A stretch of DNA of 64,000 bases from Catonia carolina (Eukaryota > Arthropoda > Insecta > Hemiptera > Achilidae). This document shows positions 26,601 through 38,600 of this stretch, piece by piece. The stretch is taken from positions 32,102,893-32,166,892 of the forward strand of contig JAQMRL010000006.1 in assembly GCA_035578175.1 (NCBI GenBank), given 5' to 3'. Position 1 is the first letter of the stretch. Each line of letters opens with the position of its first letter. Position numbers and translations under genes: made by a program. Below the pieces are notes generated by a model that saw only the letters and a list, made by a program, of their open reading frames with translations, did no database searches and had not been told where the DNA came from.

Positions 26601-29600
26601 CAGTCCGGGAAAACACTTGTCTTTGGACGAAGCGATGGTTTTGTTTCGGGGAAGACTGTCATTCCGGCAATATATAAAAAATAAATCTCATAAATACGGA
26701 ATAAAATTGTATGAACTTTGTACATCAGATGGCTTCATCTTGAATATATTAATTTATCAAGGAAAAGGAACCCTCTTAGACCAAGAGAAAGGGCATACAT
26801 TTGAGGTCGTAATGAAGCTGATGGAAAATTTCATTGGCAAAGGACACAGTATCTTCTTGGACAACTACTACAACAGCGTTGACCTTGCAGAAAATCTAAT
26901 GAACAACCAGACAAATATGTGCGGAACCCTTCAAGCTAATAGGGCTGGCAATCCGCAGGAAGTCGTTCAAGCAAAGTTAAAAAAGGGTGAATCCATCAGC
27001 CGTCAAAAGGGTCACATAACAGTGATGAAATGGAAAGATAAACGAAATGTTTTAACCATTTCGACAACGAATGGACCAAAAATGGAAGATGTGACCAATA
27101 AGAGAGGCGTAGTTACACGTAAACCGTGTATGGTCGTTGCCTATAATAAGGGAATGAGCGGAATAGACAAAAGCGACCAGATGCTTTCTTATTATTCTAC
27201 GCCCAGAAAGTCACTGCGATGGTACATCAAGATCTTTTTTCATCTGTTAGACGCCGCTCTTTGGAACAGTACATATATTTTTTCAAAGTTGAAACGTAAA
27301 ACTACTTATCTGAAATACAGGGATCTGATCATTAATTACTACGTTCAGGTTGAGCCCGTTGAACGTCCGCTTCGAATCAGCCGCTCTTCCTCCGACCATT
27401 ACCCCGTGAAGCTGAACAAGAGATTGAGATGCCATGTTTGCAGAACTACAAATAATACGAGGCGGCAATCTTTCTACACATGCTCTACTTGCAGGAATAA
27501 AGATAATAAGCAATTTGGACTCTGTATGCCAACGTGTTTCAATAAATGGCACAAAAATTAGGCCATTAAAATGTTTTAATAGTTTGTAAATAAATTTAAT
27601 TGTTAGTAATTTTTAGTATTTAATTGTTGGTAAAAATTATAAAGCATGTTTAGGTACTTAGGTGTGAGTTTTCTGATGTATTTCAGTTTTGTAAAAAAAT
27701 AATGTTTGAAAATATTTGTATAATAATAACTTCTAATTGAAAAATACTGTGTATTTTTGTTCAATTCACCTCAGAACTTGCAGAACTTAGCAAATTTACA
27801 GTGGCTCATATCTGGGACACTAGGTCTATAACAAAAATACAAATAATTTTTGTTGCCATTGACCGAGCGGCTCATATATGAGTCGTCAAAAAAAATTGCT
27901 TATAACAATTAATACGAGGCATTTATTATTTAGACATGCAGTTTAGGTTATCACAAAGTATAATAACTCATTTTAACAAACTCAAAGTCGTGGTCTGTGA
28001 CGAAGATTACCACATTTACTCCTAGTCAGTAGACATCGCACTTTTTTTGACCGCCGGTATGTGGGAATGAACCGAGCGGCGCATATATGAGCCATTCGGT
28101 AGCGAACGTGTTAAAAAAATAAATGAAATTTCAAAATCATAAATTTAGTTCTGGTATCGAATGGAACTGCCCATAACAGATAGGTGGAGTGTCAAATTAT
28201 TTGCACTCAATCTGTTAGTTGCTGGGCTAAAATAAATAGTTCTGTTTCTTATCACATGGTCAGCCAACTAAATGACTGAATCATTTAAGAACAGAAGAGG
28301 TAGGGGTGTAAAAGACACTAATCAGTTATCTCCTCTGAAAGTAATGAATTTCATTATACAGCCAGACCCTGTGGTGAATGAAGTGAAGGTGTCATTTACA
28401 GAGTGGAAAATATGTGCTTTTCAGAGGGCCCGGCATGCTGATAAGCATAATTTTCCACTCAGTGAGGAAGGCAATTGTAAACCACCTCACTCCTCGTTTT
28501 ACATAGTAAAACCTCAAAAGATTCAAACCAGCCTTTCGGCTGATGACCTAAACAACATCGAATGGAATTGGCCCAAAACCAGAAGTCAAGAAATCAAAGT
28601 CAGAATTTAGAAAAATAAATCTTGTGTGAAAAACTCATACAACTTTCTCTTGCCAATGCAAATAATGAACAATATAATGTAACATTAGTATTAAACAAAA
28701 AAACTAACCTCAAAAAACATAAACCTTATTTTAATCATGAGTGAAAGACGAAAAATGAAAATCAAACTCAGTTTGGCTTAAAAATACGAAAAATCACTCT
28801 TTCACTCTAAATTAGGCTCTATACAGAAAAATGCTCTACATAAAAGTTGTAGACCTTTTAATTTCCTATAAATTAGATTATATACTGTACACTTTTGTCG
28901 TAATATGCATACTAAGGCTGAAATCTTCAAAAAATCAATTTTTTACTGTTTTCGTGACAAAAAAAAAATTGCTAATTACCGCTGAACTAAGCATTATATA
29001 AAAAAATGTAGAAAATAAAAGTTGTAGGATTTTTAATTCTCTACAACTTTTATTATATACATTTTTGCGCTAAAAAGCATATTGAAGTCGCAATCTTAAA
29101 AAAACCATTTTTTTACGAGAAAATAACCTTCCCAAGAATTTCAACAGACATGGTGCCTACCCTATCTTGTAGAGCAAAAAAATGTAGTAATTGAGGCGAT
29201 TTTAAAAAGAATTGTAGGAGCCGTTTTTGAGAAAATCGCAAAAAAGTGAAAAATGACATTAATAAACTATACTTCCGGTTGACAGATTTTGATGAAAATG
29301 TTCGTGTCAGGTCCTCCAGTGGTATCTAACTTAAGTTTCAAGTTTGTATGATGTTCCGTTCTTGAGATATTCTCATCACACACATACACACAGAGCAATC
29401 GCTAAAAACATGTTTTTTGGGTTTAGGGGTCTGAAAATGTGTAGATCCAGTGAAAACTCGATTTCGAAAAATTGACATGAAAACAATAGGCCTATTTTCC
29501 TTCCTATATATTCATATAGGCAAGAGAAAGTAAAAATAGTGTCATAAAGAGTAAATACAGATATTAGTAATGGCTATAGATCAAAGGTGAACTTTTTTAA

Positions 29601-32600
29601 AAATTGCCACCAACTCACGATACGCGTCTCATAAAAAGGGATTTTTGTTAATATTTTTATTTTAATGCAGTATTTTTATATCTTATTTAATGAATTTAAT
29701 CAATCTTGAAACCCATATGGCTTTTGTTGACTTTGAAAAAGCTTTCGATAGAGTGGATAGAAGACACCTTTGGAATATTCTATGTGAAAGAGGATATCCA
29801 CTTCACCTCATTAATGCAATAAAAACACTTTACCATAACACGCAAATAGTCATAAATACAGGTAAAAAGAGACTTGAGGAGATGACAATTAACCAAGGAG
29901 TACGACAAGGGTGCAGCTTATCACCCACTTTATTCAACATTTATATAGACCACATTTTCAGGAAATGGAAATGCAGAGTAGACTTAGGTATCAAGTTGAA
30001 TAATGAAAAATACCTGAACGCATTACTATTTGCAGATGACTTGTGGATTATTCAAGAAAACGAAGATAGCCTCCAAAAATCAATCCATGTCCTGAACAAT
30101 TTATGTAAAGAGTATAATTTTAGAATCTCTAAAGAAAAAACAAAAATAATGGCATTCACTGGCAAGTTTCCCACTAGATCAAAAATTGTGGTAGATGACA
30201 AAGTGTTGGAACAAGTATCACAATACTGCTACCTCGGCTGCAATATCAGTTTTAAAGATGATTTAGATATTAAGAAGATAGGGAAATTCCAATCAATATG
30301 TGGTAATATCAGCAGAACCCTGGGGAAAAAAGCGAGGAAAGAAACTACCATGAAGTTTTATAAAGTGATGGCTGCTCCGGTCCTCCTCTACGGAAGTGAA
30401 TCATGGGTCACTACAAAACCGCTAGAGAGTAGAGTGCAGGCGGCAGAAATGAGATTCCTACGCAGGGTAAAGGGCTGTGACAGACGGGACCACATAAGGA
30501 ACGATGATATTCGGAAAGAGCTGAATGTGTACAGCCTGAATGAAAGAGTGTTACAATACCGCAATCAGTGGAAGGAGCATGTTAAACGGATGCCAGCAGA
30601 AAGATTCCCTCTAAATATCTTAAATTACCACCCCGTAGGTAAAAGGGATGTTGGTAGACCGCGGAAAAGATGGCAGTAATAAAGGGAAATAAAATAAGAC
30701 TCAATGCAAGTTGAATGATACAATATAGTAATTTAAATGATATAAATGTTAATAAGCTGATGTGAGTCGGAACAGGCAAAAGCCTAATCCTTGAGTGTAA
30801 GAAGAAGAAGAAGATTTAATGAATTGTTTCAACAAGGAAAACTAGTTTCACTCATCACAACGAAGCTTGGAAAATAATTTTCGAAGTTAACTGCAAAATA
30901 AGACGACAAATCTAAATTACTGTTAAATTAAGCCATTAAATTTCTTATAAATTTTTCTAGTAAGCGTACAATAATAAGCAAGATATTACTGAAAATTAAT
31001 ACAGGTTGTATGTTTTTGAGTAGGCTAATAAAACTTTTATATATATTTTCTATACGCACGTTTCTCAGACACACAAGAGTTGATAAAACACACTCAAAAC
31101 AGCCTAAGTAAGAAATGAAATTGATTCACACCCACAAAAATCTTATGAATTTCATTCTTTTGTAAGGTAATTAGAATGCCAACAGTAAATAATAGAAATA
31201 GTCTAAACAAGATATTCTCTTGCAATCTACGCTATCAAGAAAACAGTGTATCTGTTCTTTACATCCACAAAATTCAAATCTATAACAAATGAATGTCGAG
31301 ATGTTTATAAATATTTTCTAATGTCACAAGTAGTTATGAAAATTTTATAATATACAATCCATAATTATTAATTCAATAAAAAAAATTCAAAAAGGTGCGT
31401 TTTATCTACAGTAATCGAGCATTATTAATATTACTATTTTATAACTGAATAAACGATTGTTCTTAAATTAATTAATAAATTGCATTCTACTTGTCATGAT
31501 AATGCATTTTGCTGCTAAAGTTATACTTGAAATATTAGTTTTTCGAAAATGTGGGCAGACTATTAACAGTGCTGAACGAAATCTATTATGCTGTGTGATA
31601 AATTGTTCAAGAAGTTCCAGCTAAACAAAAATGCTTTTCCCCTGCCTTTTATCAAAATCCATGAGCGAGTGGCTAACTACTGTGATGTTTCTCTTTCCAC
31701 AATTCGAAAAATAAAGAAGGAAATTAAAAACGTGAAGAAGCTATTTTTCAACAGTTTTGTTGATATCTGGTAAAAAAAGGAAATGGTTAGGTAGAAGTGA
31801 GACTGATAGTGAAGACGCCGGTGACAGCAATAGTAAAGAAGGCAATTCATTTGTAGAAAATTTTGTTCTATGGAATAAGGTAGCTTGTAATTACAGTAAA
31901 TCAAATATTTCTAGTCATGTAATTACTATAGGCAATATTACAGGTCACATTTATTTCTCATAAAGTTTATACAGAAAACGTTCTCTTGGAGTACACCACA
32001 GCTTACAAAATGTATGTGGAAACCACGGTAGTGAAATGTACGAGTAGAGTCTCATAGTTTAGGTTGGCAGCATTGTCAAATTTTCACTTCCCTTCCTCAC
32101 AGCCCATCCATACGCAAAAGGCAATCTCATGACTTCAGTATCTATAATTATTGAACTTCTATTGTGTGTTACTCACTGGAGGATAAAATTGAACCTCTAA
32201 AATATATTCAAAAAGATAACAAGACAACCGTTTGTAGTTTTTTGTTCTTTTATCAAAATTTGTTAGCTTACCTATTGAAACCTGTCCAAGTAATGAAATA
32301 TTATTTTGCCAGTCAGCAAATCTGACAATTGTTTTTGTTTTCATTTAGAAAATTTTGCATTTTTTTATTATTAAAATAATACTTTTATCATGTAGAATAA
32401 TAAATTGTGTAGATCTTTATAGTTATCATTTGATTGTAATTGCTGGAATTTTTAAGTTAAGTACACCAATTTAAACTTTCATAAGGTTTACAATTACATT
32501 AGTTACAGTTATAAAATCGAAAATGGTCAATATTAAGAGATAAAAAACAATAAAGAACAAACACAATGTGAAGTTAATCAAAAATTCATTGAAATAAATA

Positions 32601-35600
32601 TAAGTGGACAAAACATAGAGTAAGGTTTTTTAATGTAATCAAGTCAGATTCTACGAAATCTAAAAATTAGATAGCTGATCTTAAGGGTACATAGCACATC
32701 TTTAAATCTTACAATTACATTATCACGAATCCAAAACCATATAAATAACTAAAGAATTATTATATACTATGCAATCTGTTATAATACATGAATATAAAAC
32801 ATATATATGCTAATAAAATACGTGGCTGTAAAGGGGCCACCACAAAAAAGAGTATCACAGAAACCGAAATCACAATTACAGCAAGAAAAAAATAATAAGA
32901 AATACTGCTGTATAAATATTTACAAAAATAGACACAATTTTCCTAATAATGATATTTTATCACTACGTGATCACGCATATTTTTGATAACTAGGAAAATA
33001 ATATCACTTTAGTACAGAGATACATGACTAGATTGTTTCTCACGTTAATTTAAACACTATTTAAAAAAAGAAAAATAATAAATAAATAAATTTATTCATT
33101 ACACAACTTCACATAGTCAATAACTTTTACAATTACTTAAAAAAAAGCAACAATAAATTATATAACACAATACGATTCCAAATATTTCACCATTATTAAT
33201 CTGTATTAAAAACTCAATTCTCTCCTATACTTCTTCTCTTCACGGGTTAGGCATTTCTACCTGTTCCGGCACCCATCTTTTCTTCGGCCTGCCAATATCT
33301 CCACTTCCCACTGGTTTGTATCTTCTCGCTACACTAGACAAGCGGCTTTCAGGCATTCCATTTACGTGAGAACGATACAATCTCATATACTTAAAATAGT
33401 TTTTCAACAAAAACTGACTGCATCATTCAAAAACAATTACCATATTAATGCTCTTAAAAAAAAAAAAAACACAAAATTATTCCCACTTTACAATTCACAA
33501 AATGTTAACTTTAAAAAACTCAAAAATATAATTTTTATTAATATAAAGTTTTTAATACTGATTAATAAAGGTTACAAAATGTAAAGAACCGATACATAAA
33601 ACATCTAAGTTGCAGAAAAATCTTTTGTGACATTTTAATAACCAATTTTTATCCAACATTACCTGACGTAAGCTTCCTGATTCTTAAATTTATCACAAAC
33701 AGGATTACCATCAATATTTAAATCTTCTATTGGTAAACCTTGTAGACTTTCCAATTGATTTGTATGTCTAAGCTGTAAAAAAATTACAAATTCATAATTT
33801 TTTCAAAATTAAATTATTACATAGTATATTCATAAAGTTCCAGGGCTGATTTTATACAAAAATGTACAAGTGGTGCTACCTACGTTTTGTCGATGGGATT
33901 GTGTTAGTTTGTTCTTTCTTTAGCCACTCAGAAATTTTTGTGTTGCTCCACAAGTTTGAAGTGCGGGTGAATGTTTGTAGTGTAATGTTCTTTACATTGG
34001 AACAAAGAGCTACCACTCGATTTTGTTTTAAATTGGATAAAACTGCCACGGAAATGTTTCAAAGTTGAAAACTGCATATGGCGATGAGTGTTTGTCGAAG
34101 CACAGTATCTGAATAATATTCACAGATTAAAAATGGTCGCCAGTTATTGGAAGATCCAAGAAAGGGAAACCCCGCCACCTCAATTACGGAGGAGAATGTT
34201 GACGCGTGCAGCTCACTCGGGTCTTAATCCACAAGCCAAAATTAAAATTCTGTCAAAGCAACTGAATATTAGTGAAGGAAGAATTCATAGCATTTTACAA
34301 GATAATCTTGGCAAAAGAGAACCAGAATGGCGAGTGGATGTTATTGCTAACCCAGTTTTTTACCAAAAAGTCAGTTTTTGAGATCACTTATCAGTCATAC
34401 TCACTAGATCTGGCCCTAGCCAATGTTTTTATGTTCTCAAAGCTGAACTCTGCCATGAAAGGAGAGATTTTGATGACGTGGAGGCTATTCAATAAAATGT
34501 GACAAGGGTGCAGCGGAGCCTTCTGGAAGAAGATTCCTCAATGACCTTCCAGAGGCTCTACGAACGATCAAAAATTTGTATGAAGGGTATACTGTGTTGA
34601 AACGTGAACAAAAATTTTTGTCATAACATATTTTCCTTTTACAAAAATTAGTTCCAGAACTTTTTGAATATACTGTGTGTGTGTACATATATATATATTC
34701 TTTTATCAAAAATCCTAAGTAGTATTATAAACGGCCATATATTTAAAATTGAAATATATATAACTCTAAACCACCAGAATACAGTAACAGTAAATACAAG
34801 CCAATGTTTAGAGCGCTTTCGTGTATCTTGTACACATCTTCAGTAATTTAAATATTTTTCACATCAAAATTTAAAACTTCCTATTCTTACCATGGCAAAT
34901 TCCTTATCTGCCATTTCAAATCTGTAATTTTTCTCCAATAACTTTAATAAAAACAACAAATAATAAATACTCTAAATTGTATTTCTGTACCAAAAACAGC
35001 CGGCCGCATTGGCATAGTTTGTAACATGCTCGCCTCTATAATCATGGTCTTGGGTTTGAATTCCATTCAGGCACGGCATATTTTCATACATTATAAAAAA
35101 TCATTTCATCCTTCACCATCTGCATTGCAGAACAGTCGGACGTTAAAACAAAAAAACAACGTACTAAAATACTTTTTAAGCTGTACTGTAATATTTATAG
35201 CACATTAATATGCCTACATGATGTTCAGCACTGCAGACAGGATTTTTACTGATAACATGAGTAATTTCCTAGCTGCAGTAGCCTACTGTTTATTTTTGGC
35301 TACATCATCTTTGCTGCAAACAATCAATTAATACTGTATTGTGGTTGAATGGGTACGATAGTGTCTTGGAATTAATGTATTTTTCATTTCGCTTCGTGGC
35401 TAATTAGTGTTATGTACCAGTAGTGGAAGTGAATTGATATTTAACAATGTCATGTAAACATAAATACATGGTCATAACCATTGAATTGATGCTCTCTTAT
35501 GTACTGTTAGTTAAACATTGATGGGATATTTCGGCAAAAAAAAATGAATGAAAAATAAAACCCAGAAAATATTTTCCTATTAAATCATATGAATAAAAAT

Positions 35601-38600
35601 TTTTAGGGCACAGAAATTTTTTTTTTTTTTTAATAAAAGACCATGTTATTTAGAAAACCCAGCTTATCCGAAATCGGCTTACCCCAATTATTTTGGATTA
35701 ATGAACTGGGAGTTTATTGTATTTATAATATTAGTAAAACCTATATGTTATTATATTTTGTATAATTTTTAATTGTGACCATGGCTTTGAAAGAGGATGA
35801 GACAAATTTATTTAAAAGAATATTTGGATTGTGAAAGTGATTCAGACCGTGAATCTGATGAATCTGTATTTAGATCTTTTAGTACTAACCAATTTGAAAA
35901 TTACTTTGTTACTGATGAGCCAGTATGATCCATCTACACCAAGTCCAAGCAGTGATGATAATACAATTCCTGATAATGTGAAAACTCAGCCTCAGTGCTG
36001 ACACATGTAGGAAAATATACTCGGCCAGCAAAAAAGGTTAACTAAATATATAAAACCAAGATGAGAATTGAAGGGCTTAGTGGATGAAGGTCCTATGTAA
36101 AAAAAATATAGTTTTAAGAAAAATACGATAAAATTTTTAAGGATCCCATTATTTTGCGAAAATGTCTAACTTTCATTTTGGCACTTGTATATTATTTCCC
36201 CTTCATGGAAGTTTATATTATTGAATTTAAAATTTTCAACATTACTTCTTATTTTTTTAAATAATTTTCTTATCATCGTAATGCCTTCATTCATTAAAAA
36301 TTTGTATTGCGGACGGACTATCTCCTCTGAGATAGGATGAACAGTATTTACCGAAAATAACACAAAACAAAGTTTCTTGTAAGGGAATTAAAAAAAAAAC
36401 ATTACTTCAAACTTTTACTGATAAAGATAAAAATCTATTATCGTAGTTTATGGTTTTATTCTAAAACGAAAATGTCTTGCATAATGAAGAAAGAAAAGTG
36501 CCAAGTAATCATAACATCTTCATTCACTAAAAAGCATAAATTAAGCAGTACCTAGCACATAAATTCACTAGTGTTTCCTTAGAATGTAGAGATAGAGTAT
36601 TCTGTGTCATCTGTATAACTAAATGTACACATAGAGTCTTTATCAGTCACAAAACTTACTTTTTTTAAATCGTTACATAGCACCTTTATCCACTTGGCTC
36701 TTCAATTGATAGAACACTTACCTTATTATCTGCAACATGAAGTATTTTTAATTGAGTTGTTTTATCCACGAGTGGCTTTAAATTATCAAGTGTACCAATT
36801 TTATTATCAGAGAGGTCTAATGCGCGTAATTCTGGAATACTATCACAAATTATCTGTACGACAGCTTGCATTATATTTGGCCGGTTTAGAGGAACAAAGA
36901 TATCTTCTTGTAAAAATTCTGAAAATAAAAAGGACAACAAATTTTGATTAAAAAATCTGATGAGTAACACTCACATGACTTCCCCCTGCAAAAGTAAATA
37001 ATAAACAATTTAACCTATATACTTTTCTCAGCTGATGAGCTCTGCTGTTCCATGCATTTAGCCAGCCAAAATTCAACATATACTGTTTAGATTAATATAA
37101 AGTACTAATTTCAATGTAATCACCTTCTTGTTGTTTAGGTCAACAGCTAAAATGCTGGTAGAAACCTCTAGAATTTTATTAAGTTAAAGCAAGAAATGAG
37201 GTGGTTTACTATTGCCTTCCTCACCTTACAAATAACTAAAAAATTATTTGTTTAATGCGACAGATTTGTTGGTGGCAATTTTTTTATACAGTTATCTATA
37301 ATTTTCCTTAGTCAGTCCTTCAGTCCGTCACACCCAGATGTCAGATACTACAAGAGGTAGCAACAAACAGTTTTCGGATTCGAAATCTACACAAAAAGTT
37401 AGTGGACCTGAAATTTCAGTTTTGGCCTGAAGTGGCCCAAAACCAGAAGGCAAGAAATCAAAGTTGGAATTTCGAAACAAAAAGTGTCATTTGATTCCTC
37501 TTAATAAAGCAGGTACAGAAATCATTGGAGTCAAGAAATAAAAATTAGAAACTACAAGAGAGAGCAACAAATGGTTTTCAAATTCCTAATCTACACAATA
37601 AGTTAGTGGGCCTGAATTGGGTTTGAAGTTCCAGTTTCGAATGGAAGTGGCTGAAAACCGGAAGTCAAGAAATCAAAGTCGGTTTTGGAAATAAAAATAG
37701 TATCATTCGATTCCTCTTAAAGAATAGACACAGAAATCACTGATTTTTACCATAGGTCAAAGGTAACTGATTTTAAAAATTTCCACCAGCCATGACACAC
37801 ATTGTCTTATGAAATGAATTTTCACAGTTTTTCATTTCTTTCTCCAATGTTAAATATTAAAGTATTAATGGTATTAAGTACAAAATTGTCTCAAACCTCA
37901 GAAAGGATTAAAATCAGAAAATTGCCTTAAAGCCAATAAAGTATTGTTACCTGGATCCGAATAAAATTTACGTAGATCGAGTGCTTGTGTTGCTACTTGG
38001 TACCTCCTTGACATTACTAACTTTAATTTTTCTTTAAGTTTATCATCAACCTCGATGAATGGCATATTTGGCCTTACATGCAATCTTAGCTGAAAAAAAA
38101 ATAAAACATATTATTCACATACGCCAAACAATAGTTATGTCCATACTCGTGCGATTTTGCTTGCGCTACACGCATGCCTCGACGCGAGGGACACTTGCTC
38201 GAGATGAGTCCGAAGTAGCAAATTTTCATAGCGCACGGCATAGCGCAAAAAGTTTCACCAGCCTTGGATTTATGTGCGTTCAACGTACAATTTTTAGTGT
38301 TTTATAGTGTGCACCATGAAAGAAATCTGTTGCGTTTGAAGAGCTCTATCTCAAAATCAACCAAATGAAAAATTTTAAACCCTACACCAAATTAAAGCCT
38401 GTTTTTTCTGCATTGATTGGTTTGACAAAGATTATTTTATTTAGAAATTAGTCGGAGATACAGCAATTTATGTATAAAAAGTACTCAGTTTTTAGCCGGT
38501 TTTCCGTTAATGTACTTTTTAAACGTCTGTAACTCCTTTCAATGCTTAATATAAAAAATCGGCATTTAAGTACTTGAAGATCAGAGTTTTCTCTATAATA

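Larger units (their letters stand above)
28130..29640 (+). repeat. Copy of the tandem-monomer repeat family, split by two insertions
   Basis: Three pieces (about 28130-28166, 28557-28619 and 29532-29640) read on into one another and match 37600-37800 in order. Markers are TCGAATGGAA, CCAGAAGTCAAGAAATCAAA, AAATAGTGTCAT and CAAAGGTGAACTTTTTTAAA. The gaps are a family R retroposon and family H copy H5. This gives empty-site evidence for both. Confidence 0.65.

Noticed and set aside
34999..35208. 60-codon frame in the SINE at 34999
   Set aside because: It starts and ends in SINE body and flanking AT-rich DNA; other copies do not keep it.
35600..36070. Second piggyBac element
   Set aside because: Only acidic, low-complexity peptides are seen, with no TTAA-flanked ends or catalytic blocks. 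Kept only as a low-confidence relic.
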